Of a DNA stretch of 31,448 nucleotides, positions 1 through 6,859 are shown one piece after another. The translations under genes were made by a program, and so were the position numbers. Every line of letters starts with the position of its first letter. The first letter of the stretch is position 1. A model generated the notes under the pieces. The model did not search any database, had not been told where the DNA came from, and saw only the letters and a program-made list of their open reading frames with translations. Source of the stretch: CAZAJS01 sp964485635 (GTDB taxonomy: Bacteria; Pseudomonadota; Gammaproteobacteria; Francisellales; Francisellaceae); NCBI GenBank assembly GCA_964485635.1, contig CAZAJS010000007.1, positions 1-31,448 of the forward strand, given 5' to 3'.

Positions 1-1
1 A

Positions 2-352
2 AGCCAGATTTGTTTAACACAACGTCAAAAACACCAACATTATGCCGGACTTTGGGAATTTCCTGGAGGTAAATGTCATAATTCAGAGACCAGTGCTCAA
101 GCCTTACAACGTGAACTAGCCGAAGAAATTGGGATTCAAGCGACCGACTATCGGCACTTTGAAAGCGTTATCTTTCAGCAAACCGACTGTCAAATCAACA
201 TTGATTTTTATTGGGTTGAACAGTACCAAGGCCAAACTGTGGCTCAAGAAGGGCAGCGTTTAGCTTGGGTGCCCATTGACACATTGTATGATTACCCAAT
301 GCCGCCGGCGAATCGAGAAGTGCTTAATAAGGTGGTAGCACTTTTAACATAA
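2..352 (+). CDS. mutT: NUDIX hydrolase, MutT-like (5'-truncated by window edge)
   Basis: The first 116 visible codons encode the C-terminal most of a MutT-type NUDIX hydrolase; the start lies outside the window. A complete Nudix box is readable: the glycine of FPGGK, five residues, Glu, seven residues, then RELAEEIGI, which fits GX5EX7REUXEEXGU exactly. The family hydrolyses nucleoside diphosphate derivatives, and MutT proper clears 8-oxo-dGTP from the nucleotide pool to prevent A:T to C:G transversions. The C-terminal pattern LAWVPIDTLYDYPMPPANREV resembles MutT, where such a Pro/Ala-rich segment follows the last strand. In many gammaproteobacteria mutT lies near secA, whereas here it precedes pheS. 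MutT is the most likely identity, but another NUDIX substrate cannot be excluded without the N-terminus. Confidence 0.85.
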   Translation, partial: SQICLTQRQKHQHYAGLWEFPGGKCHNSETSAQALQRELAEEIGIQATDYRHFESVIFQQTDCQINIDFYWVEQYQGQTVAQEGQRLAWVPIDTLYDYPMPPANREVLNKVVALLT

Positions 353-364
353 ATCACTTATAAT
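336..364 (+). promoter_or_regulatory. Candidate promoter for pheST (consensus -10, poor -35)
   Basis: A perfect TATAAT lies at 359-364, just after the mutT stop, with only a weak -35 match (TAGCAC, 336-341) at 17 bp. The predicted start near 371 gives a leader of about 100 nt before pheS. The leader holds a 7-bp inverted repeat (CATTGCT 380-386, AGCAATG 410-416) with no T-tract after it. I see no Phe-rich leader peptide of the pheM type. Confidence 0.4.
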
Positions 365-471
365 AATGACCAATTAAACCATTGCTAAAAACGTCTGAAT
401 GATAGGCTAAGCAATGAAAAAAAATCATATTTCGCATGAATCAATAAGATGAACAATATAAATCAGGATTA

Positions 472-1491
472 ATGATGCAACAAGTAAATCAAATTGAGCA
501 ACAGGCATTAGCCGCCATTAAGCAAGCCGAAACGGTGGAACAGTTAGAAAGCTTGCGAGTGGAGTACTTGGGTAAAAAAGGCCAGCTGACCAGTGTCATG
601 AAACAGCTAGGCAGTTTGCCAGCAGAAGAAAAGCCTAAGCTTGGTAAAGCAGTCAATGAAGCTAAAACACAATTACAACAAGCCATTAATGAGCGCAAGA
701 CCTCATTAAGAGCCCAAGCCCAAGCCCAGCAACTGAAACAAGAAACCATTGATGTTACCTTACCCGGAGTCAGTCAACCTGTTGGGGCAAAACACCCAGT
801 GACAACAACTGTGCAACGGATTGAAACATTTTTTCAACGCTGTGGTTTTGACATTGCTTTAGGCCCAGAAATTGAAGATGATTATCATAACTTTGAAGCC
901 TTGAATATCCCACCGCACCATCCAGCCCGAGCGATGCATGATACTTTCTATTTTGACCCTCAAACCGTCTTACGCACGCACACGTCTAATGTACAGGTAC
1001 GAACCATGTCACAAGGACAACCCCCATTTCGGATTATTGCCCCTGGCAAGGTTTATCGCTGTGACTCAGATGTCACACATAGCCCGATGTTTCACCAAGT
1101 TGAAGGCTTATGGGTCGATCAAAATGCATCATTTTCACAACTAAAAGGCCTTTTACAACAGTTTTTAAATGCATTTTTTGAAAAATCAGTTGATTTACGG
1201 TTTCGCCCGTCTTACTTCCCATTTACGGAACCTTCTGCCGAAGTGGATATCGCATGTGTGATGTGTCATGGTCAAGGATGCCGCGTTTGTAAACAGAGTG
1301 GCTGGCTTGAAGTGCTTGGCTGTGGCATGGTGCATCCGAACGTATTAAAAGCCTGTGATATCGATCCAACGGTTTATCAAGGATTTGCCTTTGGCATGGG
1401 GGTGGAACGCCTTGCCATGTTGCGCTATCAAATCAACGATTTGCGGTTGTTTTTTGAGAATGATATTCGTTTTTTACGTCAATTTACTTAA
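472..1491 (+). CDS. pheS: Phenylalanine--tRNA ligase alpha subunit
   Basis: This is the catalytic alpha subunit of the alpha2-beta2 class II synthetase that charges tRNA-Phe in the cytoplasm. Its 339 residues are close to the family norm (E. coli about 327). The N-terminal coiled coil spans roughly residues 1-90. The class II core follows, with the motif 2 region around RTHTSNVQ and IIAPGKVYRCDSD, and motif 3 GFAFGMGVERLAMLRY near the C-terminus. Before WLEVLGCGMVHPNV sits a short cysteine-rich segment (CVMCHGQGCRVCK, residues about 263-275). It occurs in many bacterial PheS proteins, is absent from the E. coli enzyme, and may bind a metal. ATG ATG begins the frame, so the start could be 472 or 475, with AGGA a few bases upstream. 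The usual upstream thrS-infC-rpmI-rplT genes are absent. pheT follows after 18 bp. Confidence 0.97.
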   Translation: MMQQVNQIEQQALAAIKQAETVEQLESLRVEYLGKKGQLTSVMKQLGSLPAEEKPKLGKAVNEAKTQLQQAINERKTSLRAQAQAQQLKQETIDVTLPGVSQPVGAKHPVTTTVQRIETFFQRCGFDIALGPEIEDDYHNFEALNIPPHHPARAMHDTFYFDPQTVLRTHTSNVQVRTMSQGQPPFRIIAPGKVYRCDSDVTHSPMFHQVEGLWVDQNASFSQLKGLLQQFLNAFFEKSVDLRFRPSYFPFTEPSAEVDIACVMCHGQGCRVCKQSGWLEVLGCGMVHPNVLKACDIDPTVYQGFAFGMGVERLAMLRYQINDLRLFFENDIRFLRQFT

Positions 1492-1509
1492 TCAGTTGCA
1501 GAGGAATTT

Positions 1510-3891
1510 ATGAAATTAAGTTACGCATGGTTACAACAATATATTGCCATTGACCAGTCGGTTGAAACACTATGTCACCAACTCACACAAGCCGGCCTAG
1601 AAGTCGAAGGTATCAGTCCGGTGGCCCCTGAATTTAATGGCGTCGTTGTCGGGCAAGTCCAATCAATCAAACCGCATCCGAATGCGGATAAACTCCAATT
1701 ATGTGATGTTGATATTGGCCAATCAGAGTCTTTATCTATCGTGTGTGGGGCGCCGAATGTTGTTGAAGGAGGGAAATTTCCCGTTGCTACAATTGGTGCG
1801 ACATTGCCAAATGATTTTAAAATCAAGCCGGCTAAATTGCGAGGAGTGGCATCACAAGGCATGTTATGCTCCAGCGATGAGCTAGGTTTGCCCGGTGATC
1901 ATGACGGATTAATGCCGTTAGCAAACGATGCGCCTGTAGGCCAAGATATCCGGACCTATCTACAGCTTGATGATAGCGTGATTGAAATTGATTTAACACC
2001 AAATCGCGGAGATTGTTTAAGTGTATACGGGGTTGCCCGCGAGATTGGGGCTTTGAATGATACGCTAGTGGCCCCTTTACATCAGGCGAGCATCAGCGAA
2101 AACGGGGCATGTGATAAGACTGTCACCATCCAAGCTTCTGATGCATGTCCCCATTATGCTGGACGCTTGTTAACGAATATTGACCCAAGCCAACCAACGC
2201 CCGAGTGGATGGTTCAACGTTTACAACGCAGTGGAATTGAACCCATTGCCTTGCTTGTTGATATAACTAACTATGTGATGTTATTGACAGGCCAGCCCTT
2301 ACACGCATTTGACGCAGATAAGCTAACTGATGAATTGTTTGTGCGCTACGCTCACTCTGATGAGTCACTGACCTTATTAAATGGCAATCAGGTGACCTGT
2401 GATTCGCAAACCTTAGTGATTGCTGATCAAAAAGCACCAGTGGCATTAGCCGGGATTATGGGCGGCCAGAACAGTGCGGTGAGTGATCAAACACAGCACG
2501 TGTTTGTTGAAAGTGCCTATTTTAAACCGGAAGCCATTGCAGGTAAAGCTCGACAGTATGGTCTTCATACCGATTCATCACATCGATTTGAACGCGGCGT
2601 TGATCCAGCATTGCAAAAAACCGCATTAGAAATGGCTTGCCAGTTAATACAGCAATTAGCCGGTGGCCAGGCAAGCCCAATGGTTGCGACAAATGCGGCA
2701 AAAGTGCCAGAAAATCCTGTAATTACTTTATCATGCCAACAGGTCAATCGCTTATTAGGGACGGACCTTTCGGGGCAAGCCATTCATGACTACTTAACAC
2801 GGTTATCCATGTCAGTTCAATGGCAAGTTGGTGATGATTGCATGCAAGTGCAAGCACCAAGCTACCGGTTTGATATCAGCATTGCCCAAGACTTGATTGA
2901 AGAAGTCGCCCGATTGTATGGTTATGCAAACTTACCAATGGAAAATCCACAATTAACATTGAGTCAACCAGATGTCACAGAGCATGAACAATCCACGAAT
3001 CGTATTACTGATTTGTTTGTTGATCGTGGCTATTATGAAGTTATTAACTTTAGCTTTATTGATCCGGCATTAGGACAAACATTTGCCCATCAGCAGCCAA
3101 TTGTGCTGAAAAATCCAATTGCCTCAGAAATGGCTATGATGCGGCAAAGCTTAATCCCAGGATTAGTCCAATCATTTAAGCATAATACTCGACGGCAACA
3201 AGAAACTATTCGTTTATTTGAACAAGGTCAGTGCTTTTTTCAAACACAACAGCATGCTTATACGCATCAGCACAAAATTGCCTTGTTAGCCAGTGGACTC
3301 AAACAAGCAGGTAATTGGCGTGATGCCAAACAGGCTGTTGATTTTTTTGATGTTAAAGGCGATGTTGAGGCTTTGCTAGCAATGACAGGTCAGTCTTATC
3401 AGTGGCGCAGGTGTCAAACCGTCACTTGGTTGCATCCAGGTCAATCAGCTTACCTTGATATCGATGGGAAATGTGTCGGAGTTCTAGGGCGCTTACATCC
3501 GGATGTCATGAGCGCATTACAAATTAAATCTAGTGCCCCGATTGTTTTTGAAGCTGATTTAGCGGCACTACAAGCCCATATATTGCCCATTTATCAGCCA
3601 GTGTCAAAATACCCACAAGTCACACGTGATTTTGCATTGCTTGTGCCAGAGGACGTGGCAGTAGGTCAATTATTACAAACCATTGAACAATTAAATATTG
3701 CCGTGGTACAAAAGGTTGAAGTTTTTGACATCTACCAAGGAGATTCAGTGGACCAGGGATATCAAAGTGTGGCGATTAAAGTGACCCTGCAAGATCCTGA
3801 CAAAACATTGAGTGAAGCGCAATTAACGGATGTAACTCATCAGATTGTCACAACACTCACCCAACAACATGGTGTAACATTACGCGTATGA
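1510..3891 (+). CDS. pheT: Phenylalanine--tRNA ligase beta subunit
   Basis: This is the beta subunit of phenylalanyl-tRNA synthetase, which binds tRNA and edits mischarged Tyr-tRNA-Phe. It is full length (793 residues; E. coli 795). The N-terminal EMAP/tRNA-binding domain contains VCGAPNV and LRGVASQGMLCS. The B3/B4 editing domain follows, with VEIDLTPNRGDCLS and later HRFERGVDP. The B5 domain and a catalytic-like core are next, then a C-terminal anticodon-binding fold with SKYPQVTRDFALLVPEDV. A strong GAGGAA Shine-Dalgarno lies 4-9 bases before the ATG. The stop overlaps the next ATG in an ATGA, giving tight translational coupling to the IHF-like gene, the same order as pheST-ihfA in E. coli. 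Confidence 0.97.
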   Translation: MKLSYAWLQQYIAIDQSVETLCHQLTQAGLEVEGISPVAPEFNGVVVGQVQSIKPHPNADKLQLCDVDIGQSESLSIVCGAPNVVEGGKFPVATIGATLPNDFKIKPAKLRGVASQGMLCSSDELGLPGDHDGLMPLANDAPVGQDIRTYLQLDDSVIEIDLTPNRGDCLSVYGVAREIGALNDTLVAPLHQASISENGACDKTVTIQASDACPHYAGRLLTNIDPSQPTPEWMVQRLQRSGIEPIALLVDITNYVMLLTGQPLHAFDADKLTDELFVRYAHSDESLTLLNGNQVTCDSQTLVIADQKAPVALAGIMGGQNSAVSDQTQHVFVESAYFKPEAIAGKARQYGLHTDSSHRFERGVDPALQKTALEMACQLIQQLAGGQASPMVATNAAKVPENPVITLSCQQVNRLLGTDLSGQAIHDYLTRLSMSVQWQVGDDCMQVQAPSYRFDISIAQDLIEEVARLYGYANLPMENPQLTLSQPDVTEHEQSTNRITDLFVDRGYYEVINFSFIDPALGQTFAHQQPIVLKNPIASEMAMMRQSLIPGLVQSFKHNTRRQQETIRLFEQGQCFFQTQQHAYTHQHKIALLASGLKQAGNWRDAKQAVDFFDVKGDVEALLAMTGQSYQWRRCQTVTWLHPGQSAYLDIDGKCVGVLGRLHPDVMSALQIKSSAPIVFEADLAALQAHILPIYQPVSKYPQVTRDFALLVPEDVAVGQLLQTIEQLNIAVVQKVEVFDIYQGDSVDQGYQSVAIKVTLQDPDKTLSEAQLTDVTHQIVTTLTQQHGVTLRV

Positions 3892-4214
3892 GTACGATAA
3901 CAAAACAAATGGTGATCAACCGATTACAAGAAATGTGTAGTTTATCAAGCGCAGAAGCTAAACACTGTACTGAGGCATTTTTTGCAACCTGGCAGCAGCT
4001 TTTGCACGAACAAGGCGCTGTCCGTTGGAAAGGATTTGGACAATTTGTCATGACACAAAAACGGGTGAGTTTTTTTCAAAAAAAACCACCCGAGGTTTTA
4101 GCTGATACGGTTCGATTTGAAGCAAGCCCGCAGCTAAAACAGCGTATTAAAAAGCATCGAATCAAAAATAACCACTCATTAAGTCAAGAAGAGGAATTCA
4201 ATGAAACGGATTAA
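3888..4214 (+). CDS. ihfA: Divergent IHF alpha-like (HU/IHF family) DNA-binding protein
   Basis: Position and fold suggest the IHF alpha subunit, an HU-family protein that bends DNA as a heterodimer with IhfB. The 108 residues align with HU/IHF at two points. The N-terminal helices (residues about 4-42) are followed by AVRWKGFGQF (44-53), matching the family VKLSGFGNF. The C-terminal RFEASPQLKQRI matches TFRPGQKLKSRV. The DNA-contacting beta-arm is abnormal: the family RNPKTG with its intercalating proline is replaced by QKKPPEVLADT (64-74), and the arm is about four residues shorter. A charged tail follows. It overlaps pheT by 4 bp, and its tail codons hold the Shine-Dalgarno of the next gene. 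The symbol is assigned by synteny; DNA-bending ability is uncertain. Confidence 0.72.
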   Translation: MSTITKQMVINRLQEMCSLSSAEAKHCTEAFFATWQQLLHEQGAVRWKGFGQFVMTQKRVSFFQKKPPEVLADTVRFEASPQLKQRIKKHRIKNNHSLSQEEEFNETD

Positions 4215-5550
4215 GCCATGGCAGATAATCACAACATTTGGAATAATGGGTCTTTTAACCGTCTCTTGTTTTGCTGCGACAGGGAATCAGTCATCGAATT
4301 CTGGCCAACAAATTTCAATGCGTCCACAGCAATTACCATTAAGTCAGTCACAATTAAAAAGCATCATGCAATCAGCCCATATTGTGCAACAAGGTTATGT
4401 TGATGATGTAGACACGCAAGAATTAACTCAAGGGGCCATTGAAGGCATGTTGCGTAAACTTGATCCGCATTCAAGTTATTTAAGCGCTCAAGACCTAGAA
4501 AACTTAAGATCATCGACACAGGGGCATTTTGCCGGTGTTGGAATTCAAGTCTCGATGGAAGATGGTCTATTAGAAGTTATCGCCCCTATTGCTGATACAC
4601 CAGCCGATAAAGCCGGTATTAAAGCTGGTGATTATATTATTCGCATTGACGGTAAACCAGTTCAGGATATGTCGATTGATCAAGCGGTTAATTTAATGCG
4701 TGGGAAAGTAGGAACGGATGTAGACTTAGTGGTGATTGATCCAAATTCACGGAAACCGAAACATATAACCATCACCCGCGAAAAAATTGATATTCATCCG
4801 ATTGATTCAGAAGTATTAGATCATCGTTTTGGGTACATTCAAATCAAAAGTTTTCAATCGCAAACGGGTGAGCAATTAAAATCAGCCCTTGATGGGTTAG
4901 AAAAAGAAACAGATGGTCAATTAGCTGGTATTATTTTAGATTTACGTAATAATGCTGGTGGGATTATTGATGGGGCCCAAGTTGTTTCTGATATGTTTTT
5001 AGATGCCGATGCCTTATCGGATAAAACCATTGTTTATACTAAAGGCCGTAGCCCAGATGCTCAGATGCGCAAAAAGGCTAAAACATCTGATATGACGCAT
5101 GGGATTCCAATCGTCGTGTTGGTCAATCATGGTTCAGCTTCAGCCTCAGAAATTGTTGCTGGGGCATTAAGGGATCATCATCGGGCGGTCATTGTTGGGT
5201 CTGAAACATTTGGAAAAGGCACAGTTCAATCAGTCATCCCATTAGATGATGGGGCATTGAAATTAACTATTGCTCATTATTATACTCCCTCGGGCGATGA
5301 TATCCAAGAAAAAGGCATTACGCCAGATATTCGAGTGTCACAAAAAACGATTGAATATGATCCAGAGCAACAATCAATGCAAAAACGATTGCGTTTGAGT
5401 CAAGCGATATTAAATGGGCAATCAACATCCGATGATCAGAGTGATGAAGCAAAGGATGACAAACCATTAGCCTATCGTGACTATCAACTCAGTGTTGCCT
5501 TAAACATTCTTCAAGGGTTAGCTAGTCAAGCAAAACAATCCGGCGATTAA
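4201..5550 (+). CDS. ctpA: C-terminal processing peptidase, S41 family (CtpA-like)
   Basis: This is a periplasmic serine protease of the Ctp/Tsp family, which trims or degrades proteins from their C-termini and often acts on cell-wall hydrolases or their adaptors. It has 449 residues. An export signal (about 1-26, hydrophobic run IITTFGIMGLLTVSCFA) is followed by an N-terminal helical part, then a PDZ domain (about 100-190, GHFAGVGIQV to DLVVID). The S41 catalytic domain has Ser314 in GSASASE and the Lys339/Gln343 pair in FGKGTVQ, spaced as in E. coli Tsp (S430/K455/Q459). A cysteine in the signal (TVSC) is a poor lipobox, so cleavage by signal peptidase I is more likely. The ATG lies inside the 3' end of the IHF-like gene (14-bp overlap), with GAGGAA in that gene as its ribosome site. 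Substrate is unknown. Confidence 0.93.
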   Translation: MKRIKPWQIITTFGIMGLLTVSCFAATGNQSSNSGQQISMRPQQLPLSQSQLKSIMQSAHIVQQGYVDDVDTQELTQGAIEGMLRKLDPHSSYLSAQDLENLRSSTQGHFAGVGIQVSMEDGLLEVIAPIADTPADKAGIKAGDYIIRIDGKPVQDMSIDQAVNLMRGKVGTDVDLVVIDPNSRKPKHITITREKIDIHPIDSEVLDHRFGYIQIKSFQSQTGEQLKSALDGLEKETDGQLAGIILDLRNNAGGIIDGAQVVSDMFLDADALSDKTIVYTKGRSPDAQMRKKAKTSDMTHGIPIVVLVNHGSASASEIVAGALRDHHRAVIVGSETFGKGTVQSVIPLDDGALKLTIAHYYTPSGDDIQEKGITPDIRVSQKTIEYDPEQQSMQKRLRLSQAILNGQSTSDDQSDEAKDDKPLAYRDYQLSVALNILQGLASQAKQSGD

Positions 5551-5560
5551 TCAAAATGAC

Positions 5561-5589
5561 TTGTTTTTATTGAGCAAACGTATTAAGAT
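5561..5589 (+). promoter_or_regulatory. Candidate promoter of the rpsF-rpsR-rplI operon
   Basis: TTGTTT (5561-5566) and TAAGAT (5584-5589) are separated by exactly 17 bp. The expected start, about 7 nt downstream (5596-5597), coincides with the first base of the leader structure at 5597. The hexamers match consensus at only three and four positions. The support is spacing and position rather than strength. Confidence 0.45.
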
Positions 5590-5596
5590 GATCAGT

Positions 5597-5658
5597 ACTC
5601 TTTGCTATCAAAAAGGGTTTTGATAGCTTATCGAGTCGAACGATAACCCATAAAGAGT
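5597..5658 (+). promoter_or_regulatory. Predicted three-way-junction leader RNA upstream of rpsF
   Basis: Three perfectly complementary helices nest in 62 nt. The closing stem is ACTCTTT (5597-5603) with AAAGAGT (5652-5658). Hairpin 1 is GCTATCAAAA (5604-5613) with TTTTGATAGC (5618-5627) around loop AGGG. Hairpin 2 is TTATCG (5628-5633) with CGATAA (5641-5646) around a 7-nt loop. Junction strands are 0, 0 and 5 nt (CCCAT). The closing stem ends 4 nt before the rpsF Shine-Dalgarno (AAGGAGA, 5662-5668). In many bacteria the S6:S18 complex binds a leader in its own mRNA; I do not recognise that conserved motif here. Autogenous control is therefore inferred from position and pairing. Confidence 0.6.
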
Positions 5659-5676
5659 TTCAAGGAGATAACTCAT

Positions 5677-6024
5677 ATGCGACATTATGAAATTGTAATG
5701 ATGGTTCATCCAGATCAAAGCGATCGCTTATCTGCGATGGTTGAAAAATATCAACAAATGATTGAAAAAGATGGTGGCAAAATTCACCGTTATGAAGACT
5801 GGGGACGACGCCAGCTTGCTTATCCAATTGCTGATTTGCACAAAGCGCACTATATTTTAACAAATATTGAGTGTGGTAATGAAGTGCTTGCTGAGTTACA
5901 AGAGTCTTTCCGTTATAATGATGCGATTTTGCGTCACTTAATCACGCGTAAAGATGAACCGGTTACTGAGCCATCGGTCATGATGCAAAAGCAAAAAGAA
6001 GCCAAGCAAGAAGCGAATAAATAA
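5677..6024 (+). CDS. rpsF: 30S ribosomal protein bS6
   Basis: This is a small-subunit protein of the central domain/platform that assembles as a heterodimer with bS18. The 115 residues begin MRHYEIVMMVHPDQSD, the typical first strand. They continue through GGKIHRYEDWGRRQLAYPI and a C-terminal LITRKDEPV, followed by a short charged tail. E. coli S6 carries a longer acidic, glutamate-tagged tail; here the tail is short, lysine/glutamine-rich and lacks the terminal Glu-Glu. A strong AAGGAGA site sits 8 nt before the ATG. It is the first gene of rpsF-rpsR-rplI. The priB gene found between rpsF and rpsR in enterobacteria is absent. Confidence 0.97.
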   Translation: MRHYEIVMMVHPDQSDRLSAMVEKYQQMIEKDGGKIHRYEDWGRRQLAYPIADLHKAHYILTNIECGNEVLAELQESFRYNDAILRHLITRKDEPVTEPSVMMQKQKEAKQEANK

Positions 6025-6038
6025 AGGAGCTGTTACTT

Positions 6039-6260
6039 ATGAATCGTCGTCGTAAAGTCTGTCGTTTTACATTAGAAGGTGTCAAAGAGATTGATTACAA
6101 AGATCTAGACACATTAAGAAGTTATATTACAGAAACAGGTAAAATTGTGCCAAGTCGTATCACCGGAACACGTGCGAAATATCAACGCCAGTTAACAACA
6201 GCGATTAAACGAGCACGTTATTTGGCCTTGATCCCTTATTGTGATCGTCATTTTAATTAA
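6039..6260 (+). CDS. rpsR: 30S ribosomal protein bS18
   Basis: This small platform protein binds 16S rRNA together with bS6. The 73 residues are nearly canonical: RRRKVCRFTLEGVKEIDYKD at the N-terminus, then ETGKIVPSRITGTRAKYQRQ, then KRARYLALIPYCDRHFN. A single Cys lies in VCRF, as in E. coli (FCRF). The gene follows rpsF after 14 bp, with AAGGAG overlapping the end of the rpsF stop region, so the pair that functions as a complex is also co-translated. Confidence 0.97.
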   Translation: MNRRRKVCRFTLEGVKEIDYKDLDTLRSYITETGKIVPSRITGTRAKYQRQLTTAIKRARYLALIPYCDRHFN

Positions 6261-6283
6261 TTCAAGCCAAAGAGGTTTAAAAG

Positions 6284-6742
6284 ATGGAAGTCATTTTAAA
6301 AGAACGAGTTGAAAACTTAGGCATTTTGGGTGATGTTGTCACAGTCAAGCCTGGTTATGCCCGTAATTATTTAGTTCCTTATGGTAAAGCGGTTCGTGCA
6401 ACTAAAAGTAATATTGAAACGTTCAAAAAACAACGTGCTGAGCTTGAAAAAGCTGAAGCTCAACGTTTTGAGCGTGCTAAGCATTCAGCCGAAGCCATTG
6501 AAGCTAAAACCTTTACCGTTGAAGCAAATGCTGGTGATGGTGGCAAGTTGTTTGGTTCTGTTGGCACAAAAGAAATTGCAGAAGCTATTTCACAGCAAGC
6601 TTCTGTTGACATTGCTAAAAGCTATGTACGCATGCCAGAAGGGCCAATTCGTACAGTAGGAACATTTGAAGTTGTCATCCACTTATATAGCAATATCAAT
6701 GCCACCGCAACGGTTGAAGTGGTTGCTCAAGAAGTCTCTTAA
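6284..6742 (+). CDS. rplI: 50S ribosomal protein bL9
   Basis: This is a large-subunit protein at the base of the L1 stalk, with two globular domains joined by a long helix. The N-terminal rRNA-binding domain starts MEVILKERVENLGILGDVV and includes VKPGYARNYLVPYGKAV. The connecting helix (about 45-75) is rich in Glu, Lys and Ala. The C-terminal domain contains GKLFGSVGTKEIAEAI and ends VEVVAQEVS. At 152 residues it is close to E. coli (149). It is third in the operon, 23 bp after rpsR. A terminator at 6806-6837 lies downstream. Confidence 0.97.
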   Translation: MEVILKERVENLGILGDVVTVKPGYARNYLVPYGKAVRATKSNIETFKKQRAELEKAEAQRFERAKHSAEAIEAKTFTVEANAGDGGKLFGSVGTKEIAEAISQQASVDIAKSYVRMPEGPIRTVGTFEVVIHLYSNINATATVEVVAQEVS

Positions 6743-6773
6743 TTGATTGTGCCGCTAGGCGCGTGATATTAAA

Positions 6774-6802
6774 TTTACATCTTAAAAGAAGTTCGCTATA
6801 AT
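6774..6802 (+). promoter_or_regulatory. Near-consensus sigma70 promoter for dnaB
   Basis: TTTACA (6774-6779, five of six matches) and a perfect TATAAT (6797-6802) are separated by 17 bp. This is the best-scoring promoter by eye in the window. The predicted start (about 6809) falls inside the left arm of the terminator hairpin at 6806-6837. Confidence 0.75.
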
Positions 6803-6805
6803 CCG

Positions 6806-6837
6806 ACCATGTGCGTCAAACCACATGGTTTTTTTTT
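6806..6837 (+). terminator. Intrinsic terminator after rplI
   Basis: An 8-bp perfect stem, ACCATGTG (6806-6813) with CACATGGT (6822-6829), encloses an 8-nt loop and runs into a continuous T-tract to 6837. It would end rpsF-rpsR-rplI transcripts. It overlaps the predicted start of dnaB transcription, and the dnaB Shine-Dalgarno follows at 6845-6848. Confidence 0.8.
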
Positions 6838-6859
6838 GCATAAAGGAGATGGCTGAAAA

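Noticed and set aside
414..452. Short reading frame of 12 codons in the pheS leader, as a possible pheM-type attenuator peptide
   Set aside because: It contains no phenylalanine codons, has no ribosome site, and no terminator hairpin follows.
489..749. Opposite-strand reading frames within pheS, pheT, rlmN, rpsA and other genes
   Set aside because: All lie antisense or out of frame within genes with clear family matches, and none shows a recognisable motif or ribosome site.
5604..5627. Hairpin GCTATCAAAA/TTTTGATAGC as the ctpA terminator
   Set aside because: No T-tract follows, and it nests in a larger fold with the flanking stems; a leader element explains it better.
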